Below, piece after piece: positions 17,293-27,033 of a DNA stretch of 64,000 nt. This stretch comes from Pseudomonas citronellolis. GTDB taxonomy: Bacteria > Pseudomonadota > Gammaproteobacteria > Pseudomonadales > Pseudomonadaceae. Position numbers and translations under genes: made by a program. The stretch lies in contig NZ_FOLS01000008.1 in the NCBI RefSeq assembly GCF_900112375.1, positions 124,001-188,000 on the forward strand, read 5' to 3'. Under the pieces are notes generated by a model. The model was not told the origin of the DNA, searched no databases, and worked only from the letters and a program-made list of their open reading frames with translations. How positions within the stretch are numbered: position 1 is the first letter of the stretch; each line of letters starts with the position of its first letter.

Positions 17293-18351
17293 ATGACAAA
17301 ACTCATCAACATCGAAGCATCCTCCCCGCAGCAGGGCACCCGCGGCCCGGGCCTGCCGCGCCGCGCGCTGAACGCGCTGGCCGTGGCGCTGCCCTGGGCG
17401 ATCATCGGCGGCCTGCTCTGGGCGGGCCTGTTCATCAAGCCGCAGCCGGTCGGCGGCAGCGTCACGCCGCCGCCCCTGGAGCGCCGCGACCAGTTCTACG
17501 GCCTGGCCCAGCTGCCCGACGGCACGGTCCTGGCCTGCGGCTCCAACGGCAAGGTCCTGGCCATCTCCGCCGACGGCCGCATCAGCCGCCAGGAAACGCC
17601 CAGCGACAAGCCCCTGCAGGACATCGCCGCCTGGGACGCGAACCACCTGGTGGCCGTCGGCAACGACGGCGTCATCCTGCACAGCGACGACGCCGGCCGG
17701 CACTGGCGCCTGGCCGACGCGGTGCCGCGCTCGGCGGTGGCCAACAAGCTCAACCGGGTGCGGGTGGGCCCGGCGGGGCTGGCGATCGCCGTCGGCGAGA
17801 TGGGCGCGCTGCTGGTCAGCCATGACTTCGGCGCCCACTGGCAGCGCCTGCGCGAGGAGGAGGACGTCGCCTGGAACGATGCCGCGCTGCTGGACGACGG
17901 CCGCCTGGTGGTGGTCGGCGAGTTCGGCCGCATCCTGCTCAGCCAGGACCTCGGGGCGCACTGGGAGGAGATTCCCGCGCCGGTGCCCGGCTCGCTGATG
18001 GCCGTGCGCTTCCGCGATGCCGCCAATGGCGTCGCGGTGGGGGTGGAGGGGACGCTGCTGGTGACCCGCGACGGCGGCCGCCAGTGGCAGCCGGTCGGGC
18101 TCGGCGTGCATGACCACCTGTTCAGCGTGATCTGGAACCCGGCGCAGCAGCAGTGGCTGGCCTTCGGCGCCCTCGGCCGCTGGGTCGCCGGCAGCGTCGG
18201 CGCGGGCGACATCGCCTGGCGCAGCGGCACGCTGGATGCGCGCGACCTGTCCTGGCACACCGGCGCGCTGTCCAGCGGCAAGCAGACCTGGCTGGCCGGC
18301 GACGGCATCGGCCGCTGGGACGGCCGCCACTGGTCGCCGCTGAAACCCTGA
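17293..18351 (+). CDS. YCF48-like beta-propeller protein of an RND transport module
   Basis: 352 residues. One N-terminal membrane segment (LNALAVALPWAIIGGLLWAG, ~27-46) anchors a periplasmic BNR/YCF48-type propeller made of repeated blades with GxxGxIL-type turns (VGNDGVILHSDDAGRHWR, VGEMGALLVSHDFGAHWQ, VGEFGRILLSQDLGAHWE, VGVEGTLLVTRDGGRQWQ). Such proteins recur next to MMPL/RND permeases with DUF1302 and DUF1329 genes, as here, and probably serve assembly or coupling. First gene after the activator-type promoter at 17177. Start ATG 17293 has a weak ribosome site; a TTG 15 codons upstream is the alternative. Confidence 0.8.
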   Translation: MTKLINIEASSPQQGTRGPGLPRRALNALAVALPWAIIGGLLWAGLFIKPQPVGGSVTPPPLERRDQFYGLAQLPDGTVLACGSNGKVLAISADGRISRQETPSDKPLQDIAAWDANHLVAVGNDGVILHSDDAGRHWRLADAVPRSAVANKLNRVRVGPAGLAIAVGEMGALLVSHDFGAHWQRLREEEDVAWNDAALLDDGRLVVVGEFGRILLSQDLGAHWEEIPAPVPGSLMAVRFRDAANGVAVGVEGTLLVTRDGGRQWQPVGLGVHDHLFSVIWNPAQQQWLAFGALGRWVAGSVGAGDIAWRSGTLDARDLSWHTGALSSGKQTWLAGDGIGRWDGRHWSPLKP

Positions 18352-18382
18352 CCTGCCTCGTCCACTTCTTCGAGACAACGAG

Positions 18383-20770
18383 ATGATCGAACGCATTGCT
18401 GATTTCTGCATCCGCCGGCGTACCTGGGTGGCGGGCATCCTCATGGCCCTGACCCTGCTGCTGGGCTGGTCCGCCCTGCACATCGAGGTGCGCACCGTAT
18501 TCGAGGACATGCTGCCCTCGCGCCACGAGTACGTGCGCACCCACGAGAAATTCAAGGACACCTTCGGCGGCTCGAACATGGTCACCATCATGTTCGAGGT
18601 GGAGCAGGGCGACATCTTCCAGCGCCCGCTGCTGGAGAAGGTGCGCCAGGTGACCCTGGGGCTGCGCGAGGTGTCCGCGGTCAACCAGTACCAGATCACC
18701 TCGCTGGCCTCGAAGAAGCTCAAGGAGGTCCGCGCCTCCACCGAGGGCATCGAGAGCCGCCCGCTGATGTGGCCGGACGTGCCGGACAGCGCCCAGGGCA
18801 TGGAGGAACTCAAGCAGGCGGTGCTGCGCAACCCGCTGGTCTACGGGCCCTACGTGTCCAAGGACCTGCAGGCGACGCTGATCACCGTGGACTTCATCGA
18901 CCAGCAGGTGGACTACGCCAAGGTCTTCGAGCAGATCCGCGCGCTGGTCGCCAAGGTCGACGACGGCAGCGTGAAGATCCGCCTGGTCGGCGACCCCATC
19001 CTGTATGGCTGGGTGAACCACCACGTGCCGGAAACCCTGCACCTGGTGCTGGCCGCCGTGGCGGTGACCCTGGTGCTGCTGTTCGTCCTGCTGCGCACCT
19101 GGCGCGGGGTGTTCCTGCCCCTGCTCGCCGGCGTGGTCAGCGCGCTCTGGGCGCTGGGCATCTGCCACCTGCTGCGGATCAACTTCGAACCGCTGGTCAT
19201 CGTGGTGGCGATGCTCATCACCTCGCGGGCGGTCTCCCACTCGGTGCAGATCGTCAACCGTTTCGATGACGAGCTGGCCTTGCTGCCAGCGGACGGGCCG
19301 CCGGGGGCGGTCTCGCGCCTGGCTGCGCGGGTCGCCCTGGCCGACCTGTTCCGCCCGGGCATGCTGGGCGTGATCGCCGACGCCGCGTGCATGGCGGTGG
19401 TCGCCCTGAGCCCGATCCCGATGCTGCAGAAGCTCACGGTGCTGTCGGTGGTGTGGGTCTCGACGCTGACCGTCAGCGCGGTGATCCTGACGCCGGTGAT
19501 GCTGTCGTGGATCCGCCGTCCGCACAGCTTCGCCCATCCGTTCGACTGCCTGCCGGCGCTGCGCAAGGTGCTCGACCTGAGCGTCGCGGTGACGCTGTCC
19601 CGCGGCCGCTACCTGGTGCTCGGCGGCAGCCTGCTGCTGGTGCTGGGCGCCGGCTGGTACGCGTTCAACCTGAAGATCGGCGACGCCAACCCGGGTTCGC
19701 CGATCCTCTGGCCGCAGGCGCAGTACAACCTCGATTCCGCGGCGATCAACGGCCGCTTCGAAGGCGTCGACCGGATGTTCATCGTGCTCGGCGACGACGG
19801 CCACCCCGGGCTGGTCAAGAGCAACGAGGCGCTGCACGCGATGAACCGCTTCCAGCGCTTCATCGAGGCCCAGCCGGAGATCGGCGGCTCGCTGTCGCTG
19901 GCCGACGTGCTGCCCCACGTCAACAGCAGCCTGCGCGAGGGCAACCCGCGCTACCTGGAGCTGGGCGACGACGACGCCATCAACGGCAGCCTGGTGGCCA
20001 TGCTCGACTCGGTGTCCGAGCCGGGCGACATGGACCGCTTCACCGACACCCAGTACGCCAACGGCTCGGTGACCCTGATGTTCCGCGACCGCCAGGGCGA
20101 GACCATCCGCACCGCGGTGGCGCGGATCAAGGAGTTCATCGCCGAGAACCCCCTGAGCCAGGGGCACTGGCAGCTGGCCGGCGGGGTGATCGGGGTGATG
20201 GCCGCGGTCAACGAGATCATCCTTTCCAGCCAGATCGAGGCCATCGCCCTGGCGCTGCTGGTGCTGGCCGTGCTCTGCACCCTGGTCTATCGCTCGGCGG
20301 TCGCCGGCATGCTGTTCATGGTCCCGGTGATCATCTCCAACATGCTGACCTTCAGCTTCATGGCCTGGAAGGGCATCGGCATGAACATCAACACGGTGCC
20401 GGTGGCGGCCCTGGGCATCGGCCTGGGGGTGGATTACGCCTTCTACATCGCCGACCGCGTGAAGGAAGAGATCGCCATCGGCAGCAGCCCCGAGCATGCC
20501 ATCCGCCAGGCCCTGCACTCCGCGGGCATGGGGGTGATCGTCACCGCCAGCGTGCTGATCCTCAGCACCCTGCTGTGGTGGGCCTCGTCGCTGCGCTTCC
20601 AGGCCGAGATGGGCCTGCTGATGGCGATCTGGCTGAGCGTGTCGGCGCTCTCCGCGCTGTTCGTGATGCCCTCGCTGATCTACGTCTTCCGTCCCCGTTT
20701 CATCTTCGCCGGGCAGCCGCACGCGGCTGCCTTGCAGGCGCTGGAGCCGGCCCCGCTGCAGGCCGTGTGA
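18383..20770 (+). CDS. RND superfamily (MMPL-type) permease
   Basis: 795 residues, the usual size of the single-subunit MMPL/HpnN-like branch. TM1 at ~15-32 (TWVAGILMALTLLLGWSAL), a periplasmic loop (DMLPSRHEYVRTHEKFKDTFGG), a five-helix block, then the same arrangement repeated. The second half carries GIGLGVDYAFYIADR, whose Asp-Tyr pair is typical of proton-coupled MMPL proteins. No separate adaptor or TolC gene lies nearby. The adjacent DUF1302 barrel and DUF1329 lipid-carrier-like protein suggest hydrophobic substrate traffic across the envelope. Direction (import or export) cannot be read from sequence. Confidence 0.88.
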   Translation: MIERIADFCIRRRTWVAGILMALTLLLGWSALHIEVRTVFEDMLPSRHEYVRTHEKFKDTFGGSNMVTIMFEVEQGDIFQRPLLEKVRQVTLGLREVSAVNQYQITSLASKKLKEVRASTEGIESRPLMWPDVPDSAQGMEELKQAVLRNPLVYGPYVSKDLQATLITVDFIDQQVDYAKVFEQIRALVAKVDDGSVKIRLVGDPILYGWVNHHVPETLHLVLAAVAVTLVLLFVLLRTWRGVFLPLLAGVVSALWALGICHLLRINFEPLVIVVAMLITSRAVSHSVQIVNRFDDELALLPADGPPGAVSRLAARVALADLFRPGMLGVIADAACMAVVALSPIPMLQKLTVLSVVWVSTLTVSAVILTPVMLSWIRRPHSFAHPFDCLPALRKVLDLSVAVTLSRGRYLVLGGSLLLVLGAGWYAFNLKIGDANPGSPILWPQAQYNLDSAAINGRFEGVDRMFIVLGDDGHPGLVKSNEALHAMNRFQRFIEAQPEIGGSLSLADVLPHVNSSLREGNPRYLELGDDDAINGSLVAMLDSVSEPGDMDRFTDTQYANGSVTLMFRDRQGETIRTAVARIKEFIAENPLSQGHWQLAGGVIGVMAAVNEIILSSQIEAIALALLVLAVLCTLVYRSAVAGMLFMVPVIISNMLTFSFMAWKGIGMNINTVPVAALGIGLGVDYAFYIADRVKEEIAIGSSPEHAIRQALHSAGMGVIVTASVLILSTLLWWASSLRFQAEMGLLMAIWLSVSALSALFVMPSLIYVFRPRFIFAGQPHAAALQALEPAPLQAV

Positions 20771-20839
20771 AAGCGAACGCACAACAACAAAACCAAAACC
20801 ATGGCTTCTGGCCGCTCTTAACCTCTGGGGAGGTATCCG

Positions 20840-22444
20840 GTGAACTCTAGCGTCGACTCCTGCGTGCAACCGCGTGTTGCACTTCACAAGCTCGCCCTGG
20901 CCATCGCCTTGGTGCCGGTGACCGTGCCGGCCCTGGCCGACGACAGTCTCAAGGTCGATGGCTACCTGCGCGAGGAACTGTCCTGGAACACCAAGAACTG
21001 GGAGGACACCCCCGGCTACAGCGACGGCGGCAAGCTGTCCATGGCGCGCAGCACCGCGCGCCTGAACCTGGACTGGGCGGCGACCGACCAGGTCTCGGTG
21101 GTGGCCAAGCTGCGCGCCTCGCGCGAGGTCAAGACCGACTTCCTCAAGCACCTGGAGGACATGGGCGCCAACAATTACCACTCCGGCGAGCACGGCGACA
21201 TCATGGACCTCTACGACAAGGAGGAAATCCGCGAGCTGTACATCGACTTCCCGGTCGGCGAACGCACCCGCTTCCGCATCGGCAAGCAGCAGATCGCCTG
21301 GGGCGAGACCGACTTCTTCGCCGCCAACGACCTGGTGCACGGTTTCGACTACACCTGGCGCAGCTTCCTCGAACCGGCCAACGAGGAACTGCGCAAGACC
21401 AACAACATCGTCAAGGTGAACGTCGACGTGCCCGAGGCCGACGGCGGCATCGAGGCCTTCGTGCGGCCGGGGCTGGACCGCAAGCAGGACATCGGCAGCG
21501 AGCTGGACATCTACGGCGCGCGCTGGTCGAGCCAGCCCTATGCCGGAGTCGACTTCCGCAACATCGACCCCTACAACTACGAGAACAACGCGGGCGACTA
21601 CCGCCACTGGACCGGCGGCCTGCGCTGGAGCGGCATGCTCGGCGACACCAACTACTCGCTGTCCTACCTGCGCACCTTCTACAACTCGCCGATCCTCAAC
21701 GCCTCCAACAACCTGGCGCTGTTCGGCCTGCCCAATGTGCCGTCCGGGGCCGACACCGTCGGCACCGAGCAGACCAAGGGCCTGGCCGGCGAGATCATCT
21801 ACCCGATCGTCAACATCTACGGCTTCACCGCCAGCCGCTATTCCGACGCGGCCGATGCGGTGTTCAGCACCGAGGTGGCGTACATCAAGGACGCGCCCTA
21901 CCAGATCGCGCTGCCGGTGCCGACCCCGCTCAGCCAGAACATCGCCCCGGGCTTCGACGGCTTCCAGACCAAGAACGTGGTCGCGCTGATGCTGCGCATG
22001 GACAAGAACATCGCCGCCACCCAGAGCCTGCTGGGCACCGAGAAACCGATGTTCTTCTCCGTCCAGCTGTTCGACAAATGGGTGCAGAACTACGACTCCG
22101 ACGACCAACTGCTCTACAGCGTCGGCTGGGGCGGCAAGGTCAAGGAGCACTCGGTGCTGGCCACCACCATCTTCGACCTCAGCTACGACAGCGGGCGCAT
22201 CCGCCCGCAACTGGTGCTGGGCGCCGACCTGAGCAACAACGGCGGCTTCGCGGTGCCCTCGGTCACCTTCGAGCTGTCCAGCAAGTGGCGCTGGAAGGTC
22301 GAGTACGACGCTTTCTGGGACGACGCCTGGCGCGATGGCGACAAGTGCACCCCGGGCAATGCCGCCACCTGCGACAAGACCACGCTGTTCGGCTACTTCC
22401 ACAACCGCGACCAGCTCTACACCAGCCTGACCTACCTGTTCTGA
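20840..22444 (+). CDS. DUF1302 outer-membrane beta-barrel protein
   Basis: 534 residues starting at GTG, with GGGGAGG eight bases upstream. Signal peptide ending near ALADD (~33), then alternating amphipathic strands rich in Tyr/Trp/Asp and a C-terminal Phe (SLTYLF), as expected for an outer-membrane barrel. DUF1302 proteins habitually pair with DUF1329 and an RND permease; in pseudomonads the set is often found with degradation of poorly soluble aromatics, steroids or long-chain compounds. Likely the outer-membrane element of the module. Confidence 0.85.
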   Translation: MNSSVDSCVQPRVALHKLALAIALVPVTVPALADDSLKVDGYLREELSWNTKNWEDTPGYSDGGKLSMARSTARLNLDWAATDQVSVVAKLRASREVKTDFLKHLEDMGANNYHSGEHGDIMDLYDKEEIRELYIDFPVGERTRFRIGKQQIAWGETDFFAANDLVHGFDYTWRSFLEPANEELRKTNNIVKVNVDVPEADGGIEAFVRPGLDRKQDIGSELDIYGARWSSQPYAGVDFRNIDPYNYENNAGDYRHWTGGLRWSGMLGDTNYSLSYLRTFYNSPILNASNNLALFGLPNVPSGADTVGTEQTKGLAGEIIYPIVNIYGFTASRYSDAADAVFSTEVAYIKDAPYQIALPVPTPLSQNIAPGFDGFQTKNVVALMLRMDKNIAATQSLLGTEKPMFFSVQLFDKWVQNYDSDDQLLYSVGWGGKVKEHSVLATTIFDLSYDSGRIRPQLVLGADLSNNGGFAVPSVTFELSSKWRWKVEYDAFWDDAWRDGDKCTPGNAATCDKTTLFGYFHNRDQLYTSLTYLF

Positions 22445-22464
22445 TCCGCAGTGGAGACCTGACC

Positions 22465-23724
22465 ATGAAACGCGCACCACTCGCTTTGCAACGCACCCTG
22501 GGCCTGGCCATCGCCTGCCTGGCCCCGCTCCTGTCCTGCGCCGCCGAACTGGCGCCGGGGACGGTGATCTCCGCGGCCAACCTCGACCAGGTGAAGAACG
22601 ACACCTTCGAAGGCCACAGCATCGCCAGCCTGCTGACCGAGAAGATGGAATGGCGGATCCGCAACACCGGCTGGAAACTGCCGCTGGCCAAGTCCCAGGA
22701 GGTCAAGCTCGACCCGCGCTGGGTCAAGGCGTCCCAGGCCAACGCCGGCAAGACGGTGATCAACAAGGAGGCCTGCCGGGTGGACAACTGGGGCGCCGGC
22801 GAGCCCTTCCCGAACATCGACGCCAAGGACCCGCAGGCCGCGGAAAAGCTCATCTGGAACTGGCACCTGGGGCAACTGGTGGGCGACGTCTCCCAGGTCC
22901 CGCAGTTCACCCAGCTGCTGATCGACGGCAAGAAGGGCATCCACGCCGAGCCGGTGGCCGAGTTCAGCCGCTACTCGATGAAGGGCCGCCTGACCGGCGA
23001 CCAGGCGGTGGAAGGCGACGGCAGCGAGCGCGGCCGCCAGCTGCTGTACTTCAAGTCGCCCTCGGACATGAAGGGGCTGGGGACCTACACGCAGATGTAC
23101 GACTCGGACAAGGTCAACGACGTCTGGGCCTACATCCCCGCGGTGCGCCGCGTCCGCCGCCTGTCCGGCGGCGCCTGGATGGACCCGGTCGGCTCCTCCG
23201 ACCAGCTGCAGGACGACCTGGACGTGTTCAACGCGCGCCCCTGCTGGTACCCGCAGTACAAGCTGCTGGGCACGCGCTGGGTGCTCGCCGTGGCCAACAG
23301 CAAGACCGGCCTGTGGAAGACCGACGGCAAGACGCCGGCCGAGAAGTACCCGGTGCTCGACGACCAGCCGCCGTACTGGAACATGAACAACAACAACTTC
23401 GAGCCGCGCGAGGTCTACGTGATCGAAGCCATCACCCCGTCCATCCACCCCTACAGCAAGAAGGTGCTGTACATGGACGTGAAGTACCCGCGCTTCTATT
23501 ACGCCGAGGCCTACGACCGCAAGGGCGAGTTCTGGAAGTTCATGGAATTCCATTCCTATTCCAACATCGCCGATGGCGACGTGCGCACCACCGCCGGCGC
23601 GATCATCGACTTCCAGCGCAACCACGCCACGGTCTCGCTGATCGACACCGCCAGCTGGAAGACCAACTTCCCGGCCAAGGCCAGCAATTTCTCGCTGCAG
23701 ACCCTGCAGGCCGCCGGCCGCTGA
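22465..23724 (+). CDS. DUF1329 periplasmic protein (LolA/LolB-like fold family)
   Basis: 419 residues with a signal peptide (LGLAIACLAPLLSCAAEL, ~12-29). DUF1329 landmarks include GTVISAANLDQVKNDTFEGH, DVWAYIPAVRRVRRLSG, PVGSSDQLQDDLDVFNARP and KKVLYMDVKYPRFYYAEAYD. The family is structurally related to lipoprotein carriers and is thought to ferry hydrophobic ligands through the periplasm. Twenty bases after the DUF1302 gene, so same operon. The Cys in LLSCAA could fit a lipobox only loosely. Confidence 0.85.
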   Translation: MKRAPLALQRTLGLAIACLAPLLSCAAELAPGTVISAANLDQVKNDTFEGHSIASLLTEKMEWRIRNTGWKLPLAKSQEVKLDPRWVKASQANAGKTVINKEACRVDNWGAGEPFPNIDAKDPQAAEKLIWNWHLGQLVGDVSQVPQFTQLLIDGKKGIHAEPVAEFSRYSMKGRLTGDQAVEGDGSERGRQLLYFKSPSDMKGLGTYTQMYDSDKVNDVWAYIPAVRRVRRLSGGAWMDPVGSSDQLQDDLDVFNARPCWYPQYKLLGTRWVLAVANSKTGLWKTDGKTPAEKYPVLDDQPPYWNMNNNNFEPREVYVIEAITPSIHPYSKKVLYMDVKYPRFYYAEAYDRKGEFWKFMEFHSYSNIADGDVRTTAGAIIDFQRNHATVSLIDTASWKTNFPAKASNFSLQTLQAAGR

Positions 23725-23784
23725 CGGCGAGAGCGCAACAGTTTCAGTGCGGCACGGACGCCGCCCCCTTTTTCCTGCCACCCC

Positions 23785-23816
23785 GGGCCCTGCGCCGCAA
23801 CGGCGGCGCCGGGCCC
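23785..23816 (+). terminator. Strong hairpin between DUF1329 and alcohol dehydrogenase genes
   Basis: GGGCCCTGCGCCGC-AACG-GCGGCGCCGGGCCC pairs at 13 of 14 positions. It is followed by only TT, then the next gene's ribosome site, so it is more likely an mRNA-processing or partial-termination element within the operon than a full stop. Confidence 0.45.
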
Positions 23817-23832
23817 TTCGGAGAACACGAGC

Positions 23833-24939
23833 ATGTCGACCATGAAGGCCGCGCGCCTGCACGAGATCGGCGGACGATTCCGCATCGACGAACTACCCCG
23901 GCCGGCCCCTGGCCCCCATGACGTGCTGGTGAAGGTCGAGGCCAGCGGGATCATCCCCAACCTGAAGAACGTCACCACCTACTTCCCCGAGTGGTATCCC
24001 TTCCTGCCGCTGCCGGCGTTGCCGGCGACCTTCGGCCTGGATTCCGCCGGGGTGGTCGCCGCGGTCGGCTCGGCGGTCAGCGCCTTCGAGCCGGGCGACC
24101 GCGTCTACGTCAACCCCGGCGTCGGCTGCGGCGAATGCCGCCATTGCCGGCAGGGCGAGACGCCGCGCTGCTCGGCATACACCTTCCTCGGCTACTTCGG
24201 CTTCGGCCCCGGCTCGCAGGCGATCTTCGAGCGCTACCCCTATGCCGGCTACGGCCAGTACATGACCGCGCCGGCGAACAACCTGGTGCGCCTGCCGCAA
24301 CGCCTGAGCTTCTCCCAGGCCACCCGCTTCGGCTACCTGGGCACCGCCTACTCGGCGATCCGCAAGTCCGGCCTGCGCCCGGGGCAGAGCATCCTGGTCC
24401 TCGGCGCCTCCGGCACCCTGGGCGTCGGCGCGGCGCTCCTGGCCCTGGCCTTCGGCGCCTCGCAGGTGCTGGTCGCCGCGCGTGACGTTGCCGCCCTGGA
24501 ACGCCTGCGGGCGCTGGCGCCGCAGCGTATCGTGCCGATCCGCATCGGCGAGCGCAGCGTCCACGAGCAGGTGCTGGAACAGCTTCCCGGCGGCGTCGAC
24601 GCCATGCTCGACACCCTCGGCGCCAAGGCCCCGGCGTCGCTCTCGGTGGAGGCGATGCAGGCGGTCGGCCGCGGCGGGCGCATCGTGCAGATCGGCGGCG
24701 TGGCCGGCCCCATCCCCATCGACCCGCATCCCTTCATGTGCGCGCAGCTGCAGTACATCGGCTCGCTCTGGTTCACCCCGGCCGAAGGCGAGGAGATGGC
24801 CAGCATGATCGACTCGGGCGTGCTCGACCTGTCCGTGCTGGAGGAGCGGGCCTACCCCCTGGAGCGCCTGAACGAGGCGCTGGAAGACATCCAGGCGCAG
24901 GCCAGCGGCTTCGTCAACTTCCACATCGCGCACGAATGA
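23833..24939 (+). CDS. Zinc-type medium-chain alcohol dehydrogenase
   Basis: 368 residues, MDR superfamily. N-terminal GroES-like domain with structural-zinc cysteines (CGECRHCRQGETPRC, ~100-114), Rossmann domain LVLGASGTLGVGAALLAL and GRIVQIGGVAG. The usual catalytic-zinc Cys position near residue 38 (normally CG/CH) reads SGIIPNL, so catalytic metal binding may be altered. Gene five of the transport operon; GGAG lies nine bases before the ATG. It probably oxidises or reduces an alcohol/aldehyde/enone intermediate; substrate unknown. Confidence 0.8.
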   Translation: MSTMKAARLHEIGGRFRIDELPRPAPGPHDVLVKVEASGIIPNLKNVTTYFPEWYPFLPLPALPATFGLDSAGVVAAVGSAVSAFEPGDRVYVNPGVGCGECRHCRQGETPRCSAYTFLGYFGFGPGSQAIFERYPYAGYGQYMTAPANNLVRLPQRLSFSQATRFGYLGTAYSAIRKSGLRPGQSILVLGASGTLGVGAALLALAFGASQVLVAARDVAALERLRALAPQRIVPIRIGERSVHEQVLEQLPGGVDAMLDTLGAKAPASLSVEAMQAVGRGGRIVQIGGVAGPIPIDPHPFMCAQLQYIGSLWFTPAEGEEMASMIDSGVLDLSVLEERAYPLERLNEALEDIQAQASGFVNFHIAHE

Positions 24940-24961
24940 ACAACCGAGGGAAGACCCGACC

Positions 24962-25498
24962 ATGCACGTGAATCGCATCGTGACCGGCCACGACAGCCGC
25001 GGCCTTTCGCAGATCGACAGCCAGGGCCCGCTCGCCGGCACCGAGCCGTTCGTCCATTCCCCGGGCTTCTCCGCGGCGCTGGTGTGGCAGACCGGCGCCG
25101 AGCCGCGGATCCTCGCCAGCCCCGGGGACCCGGCCCTGGGCGTGGCCTCGGTGCTGCCGGTGCCGGGCGGCACCAGCGTCATGCTGGTGACCTTCCCGCC
25201 GCAGCAGGATGTGCCCGTCGAGGCGGTTGACGCCGCCGCCGCTCTCGACGAGATGCGCGCGCGGCTGCCGGGCATGGCGGAGCTGTTCGAGGCCGAGCAT
25301 CCCGGCTTCCACCGCACCGACAGCATCGACTACGGCGTGGTGCTGGAAGGGGAGCTGCTCCTGGAACTCGACGAGGGGCGCAGTACCCATCTGCGCCAGG
25401 GCGATGTGGTGGTCCAGTCGGGTACCCGGCACGCCTGGCGTAACACCGGTAACACTGCGGCGCGAATGCTCTTCGTGATGGTCGGCGCGCGGCGCTGA
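24962..25498 (+). CDS. Cupin-domain protein
   Basis: 178 residues. The C-terminal half is a cupin barrel: FHRTDSIDYGVVLEGELLLELDEG and LRQGDVVVQSGTRHAWRNTG correspond to cupin motifs 1 and 2. The motif-1 histidines are largely missing (only the His of GFHRTD and RHAW remain), so metal binding is uncertain. Similar proteins accompany aromatic degradation genes and act as lyases, isomerases or binding proteins. Last gene of the operon begun at 17293; 22 bases after the dehydrogenase. Confidence 0.7.
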   Translation: MHVNRIVTGHDSRGLSQIDSQGPLAGTEPFVHSPGFSAALVWQTGAEPRILASPGDPALGVASVLPVPGGTSVMLVTFPPQQDVPVEAVDAAAALDEMRARLPGMAELFEAEHPGFHRTDSIDYGVVLEGELLLELDEGRSTHLRQGDVVVQSGTRHAWRNTGNTAARMLFVMVGARR

Positions 25499-25924
25499 CG
25501 CGCCCGTCCGGCGAGGTGCGCCGAAAGCGGCCCGGGGCGTTGCCCCTGGCCAGAGAACATCATCCTAGAGCGCCCTGGGAAAAGGCCCCCGGCGCGTAGC
25601 TGCAAGACCTTTCCCGGCCGTCCGTTTCCATGGCTCGGCCTGGCCGGTGGGCGTGCTTATTGCATCTGCATGGGAGGACGGCCCGGGATACCCGATGCGG
25701 TGACAGCGCGCCCCGGCGCTGCTGGCCCCGCGTACCGGCCGGGCGGCGCCCAGGCGCCGCCCGCCGCACCGCAGCGATGCGTGACGCACCCCGGTTGGGC
25801 TGCGCCGCAGCGGTCGGCCGGTCCTGGTCGCGATAACAATAATGGTGCGCAGTCCCCGACGCCGCGCACCGAATAAAACGTGAGAGCCTGCCCGGTCGCG
25901 TGCCCGGGCGGAGGAGGGTGCTAT
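25499..25924. other. Intergenic region upstream of the first AraC-type regulator
   Basis: 426 bases without a credible gene. GGGCGGCGCC-CA-GGCGCCGCCC at 25741-25762 is a perfect inverted repeat (stem about 9 bp), and GCGTGACGC follows at 25781. No copy of the five-fold activator motif is seen here, so this regulator does not seem to be in its own regulon. Confidence 0.5.
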
Positions 25925-26929
25925 ATGGAACGCCTGTTCTTTTCCCCCGCGGTACCACCGGACGTCGTCCTGTCGCGCTACGAAGTCTGTCGCACCCAGG
26001 ACCTGGAGGAGGCCCGCAAGTGCGGGGAGCGCATATTCTGCGAGAACCGCCTGTCCAGCCTGGACGCCAACAGCTCGCTCAACACCCGCATCTACTACCG
26101 GCGCCTGGGCAGCATCGGCATGGGGCGCATGAGCTATGGCGGCGACATCACCATCGAGCCCGGCGAACTCGACACCTTCACCCTGGTGCAGATGCCGATC
26201 TGCGGGCAGGAACAGATCGAGTGCGGCAACCAGCGCGTGCTTTCCAACGTGCACATGGGCTCGGTGCTCAACGCCCACCTGCCGTCGCGGATCAACCACA
26301 GCAACAGCACCGAGAAACTGATCATCCGCATCGACACCAGCCTGCTGGAGCGCAACTGCCAGCAGCACCTGGGGCGCATGCTGCGCAAGGAACTGGAATT
26401 CCAGCCGGCCATGCCGCTGGACACGCCGCAGGGGCGCTGCTGGATGCGCACCGTCGGCTGGATCTACGACAGCCTCTCCGCCGACGACGGTGAGCCCTCG
26501 CCGCTGCTGGCCGCGCAGTTCGAGCAGTCGCTGGTGAACGTGCTGCTGGCCTGCCAGCCGCACAACTACAGCGCGGAAATGCTCGCCAGCGAGGGGCCGG
26601 TGATCGCCCCGTCCTTCGTCAAGAAGGTCGAGCGCTACATCGAGGAGCACGCCCACGAGCCGATCTCCATCATCGACATGGCGGAGCACGCCGGCGTCAG
26701 CAGCCGCTCGCTGTTCACCGGTTTCCGCCGCTACCGCAACACCTCGCCGATGCTGTACCTGAAGGAAGTGCGCCTGCGCCACGTCCAGGAGGAACTGCAG
26801 CGCCAGTCCCCGGGCAACACCACGGTCACCGCCGTGGCCTTCCGCTGGGGGTTCAGCCACCTCGGCCACTTCACCACCGACTACAAGCGCCGCTTCGGCG
26901 AAAGCCCCTCGGAAACCCTGGCCCGTTGA
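25925..26929 (+). CDS. XylS/BenR-like AraC-family transcriptional activator
   Basis: 334 residues. The N-terminal effector domain resembles XylS/BenR (RMSYGGDITIEPGELDTFTL compares with the SYGG...PG stretch of XylS). The C-terminal double helix-turn-helix spans ~235-332, with ISIIDMAEHAGVSSRSLFTG and the second helix region VTAVAFRWGFSHLGHFTTDY. Its family binds TGCA-N6-GGNTA repeats overlapping the -35, the arrangement found at the five island promoters, one of which lies ~105 bases downstream (27034). It is therefore the best candidate master activator. Start ATG 25925 follows GGAGGAGGG. The effector cannot be deduced. Confidence 0.88.
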   Translation: MERLFFSPAVPPDVVLSRYEVCRTQDLEEARKCGERIFCENRLSSLDANSSLNTRIYYRRLGSIGMGRMSYGGDITIEPGELDTFTLVQMPICGQEQIECGNQRVLSNVHMGSVLNAHLPSRINHSNSTEKLIIRIDTSLLERNCQQHLGRMLRKELEFQPAMPLDTPQGRCWMRTVGWIYDSLSADDGEPSPLLAAQFEQSLVNVLLACQPHNYSAEMLASEGPVIAPSFVKKVERYIEEHAHEPISIIDMAEHAGVSSRSLFTGFRRYRNTSPMLYLKEVRLRHVQEELQRQSPGNTTVTAVAFRWGFSHLGHFTTDYKRRFGESPSETLAR

Positions 26930-27033
26930 ACACCGCGGACACGGACGTCCCCCTTCCCCGCACTGCCTTCCCGCCCGCACCTGAGTCTCGCCCAGCCCCT
27001 TTCCCCATGCCCCTGTAACCCGTGCGCTTTTTC

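Noticed and set aside
18122-22480. 1452-codon minus-strand frame across the RND and DUF1302 genes
   Set aside because: Shadow caused by third-position GC bias; it covers three well-supported plus-strand genes.
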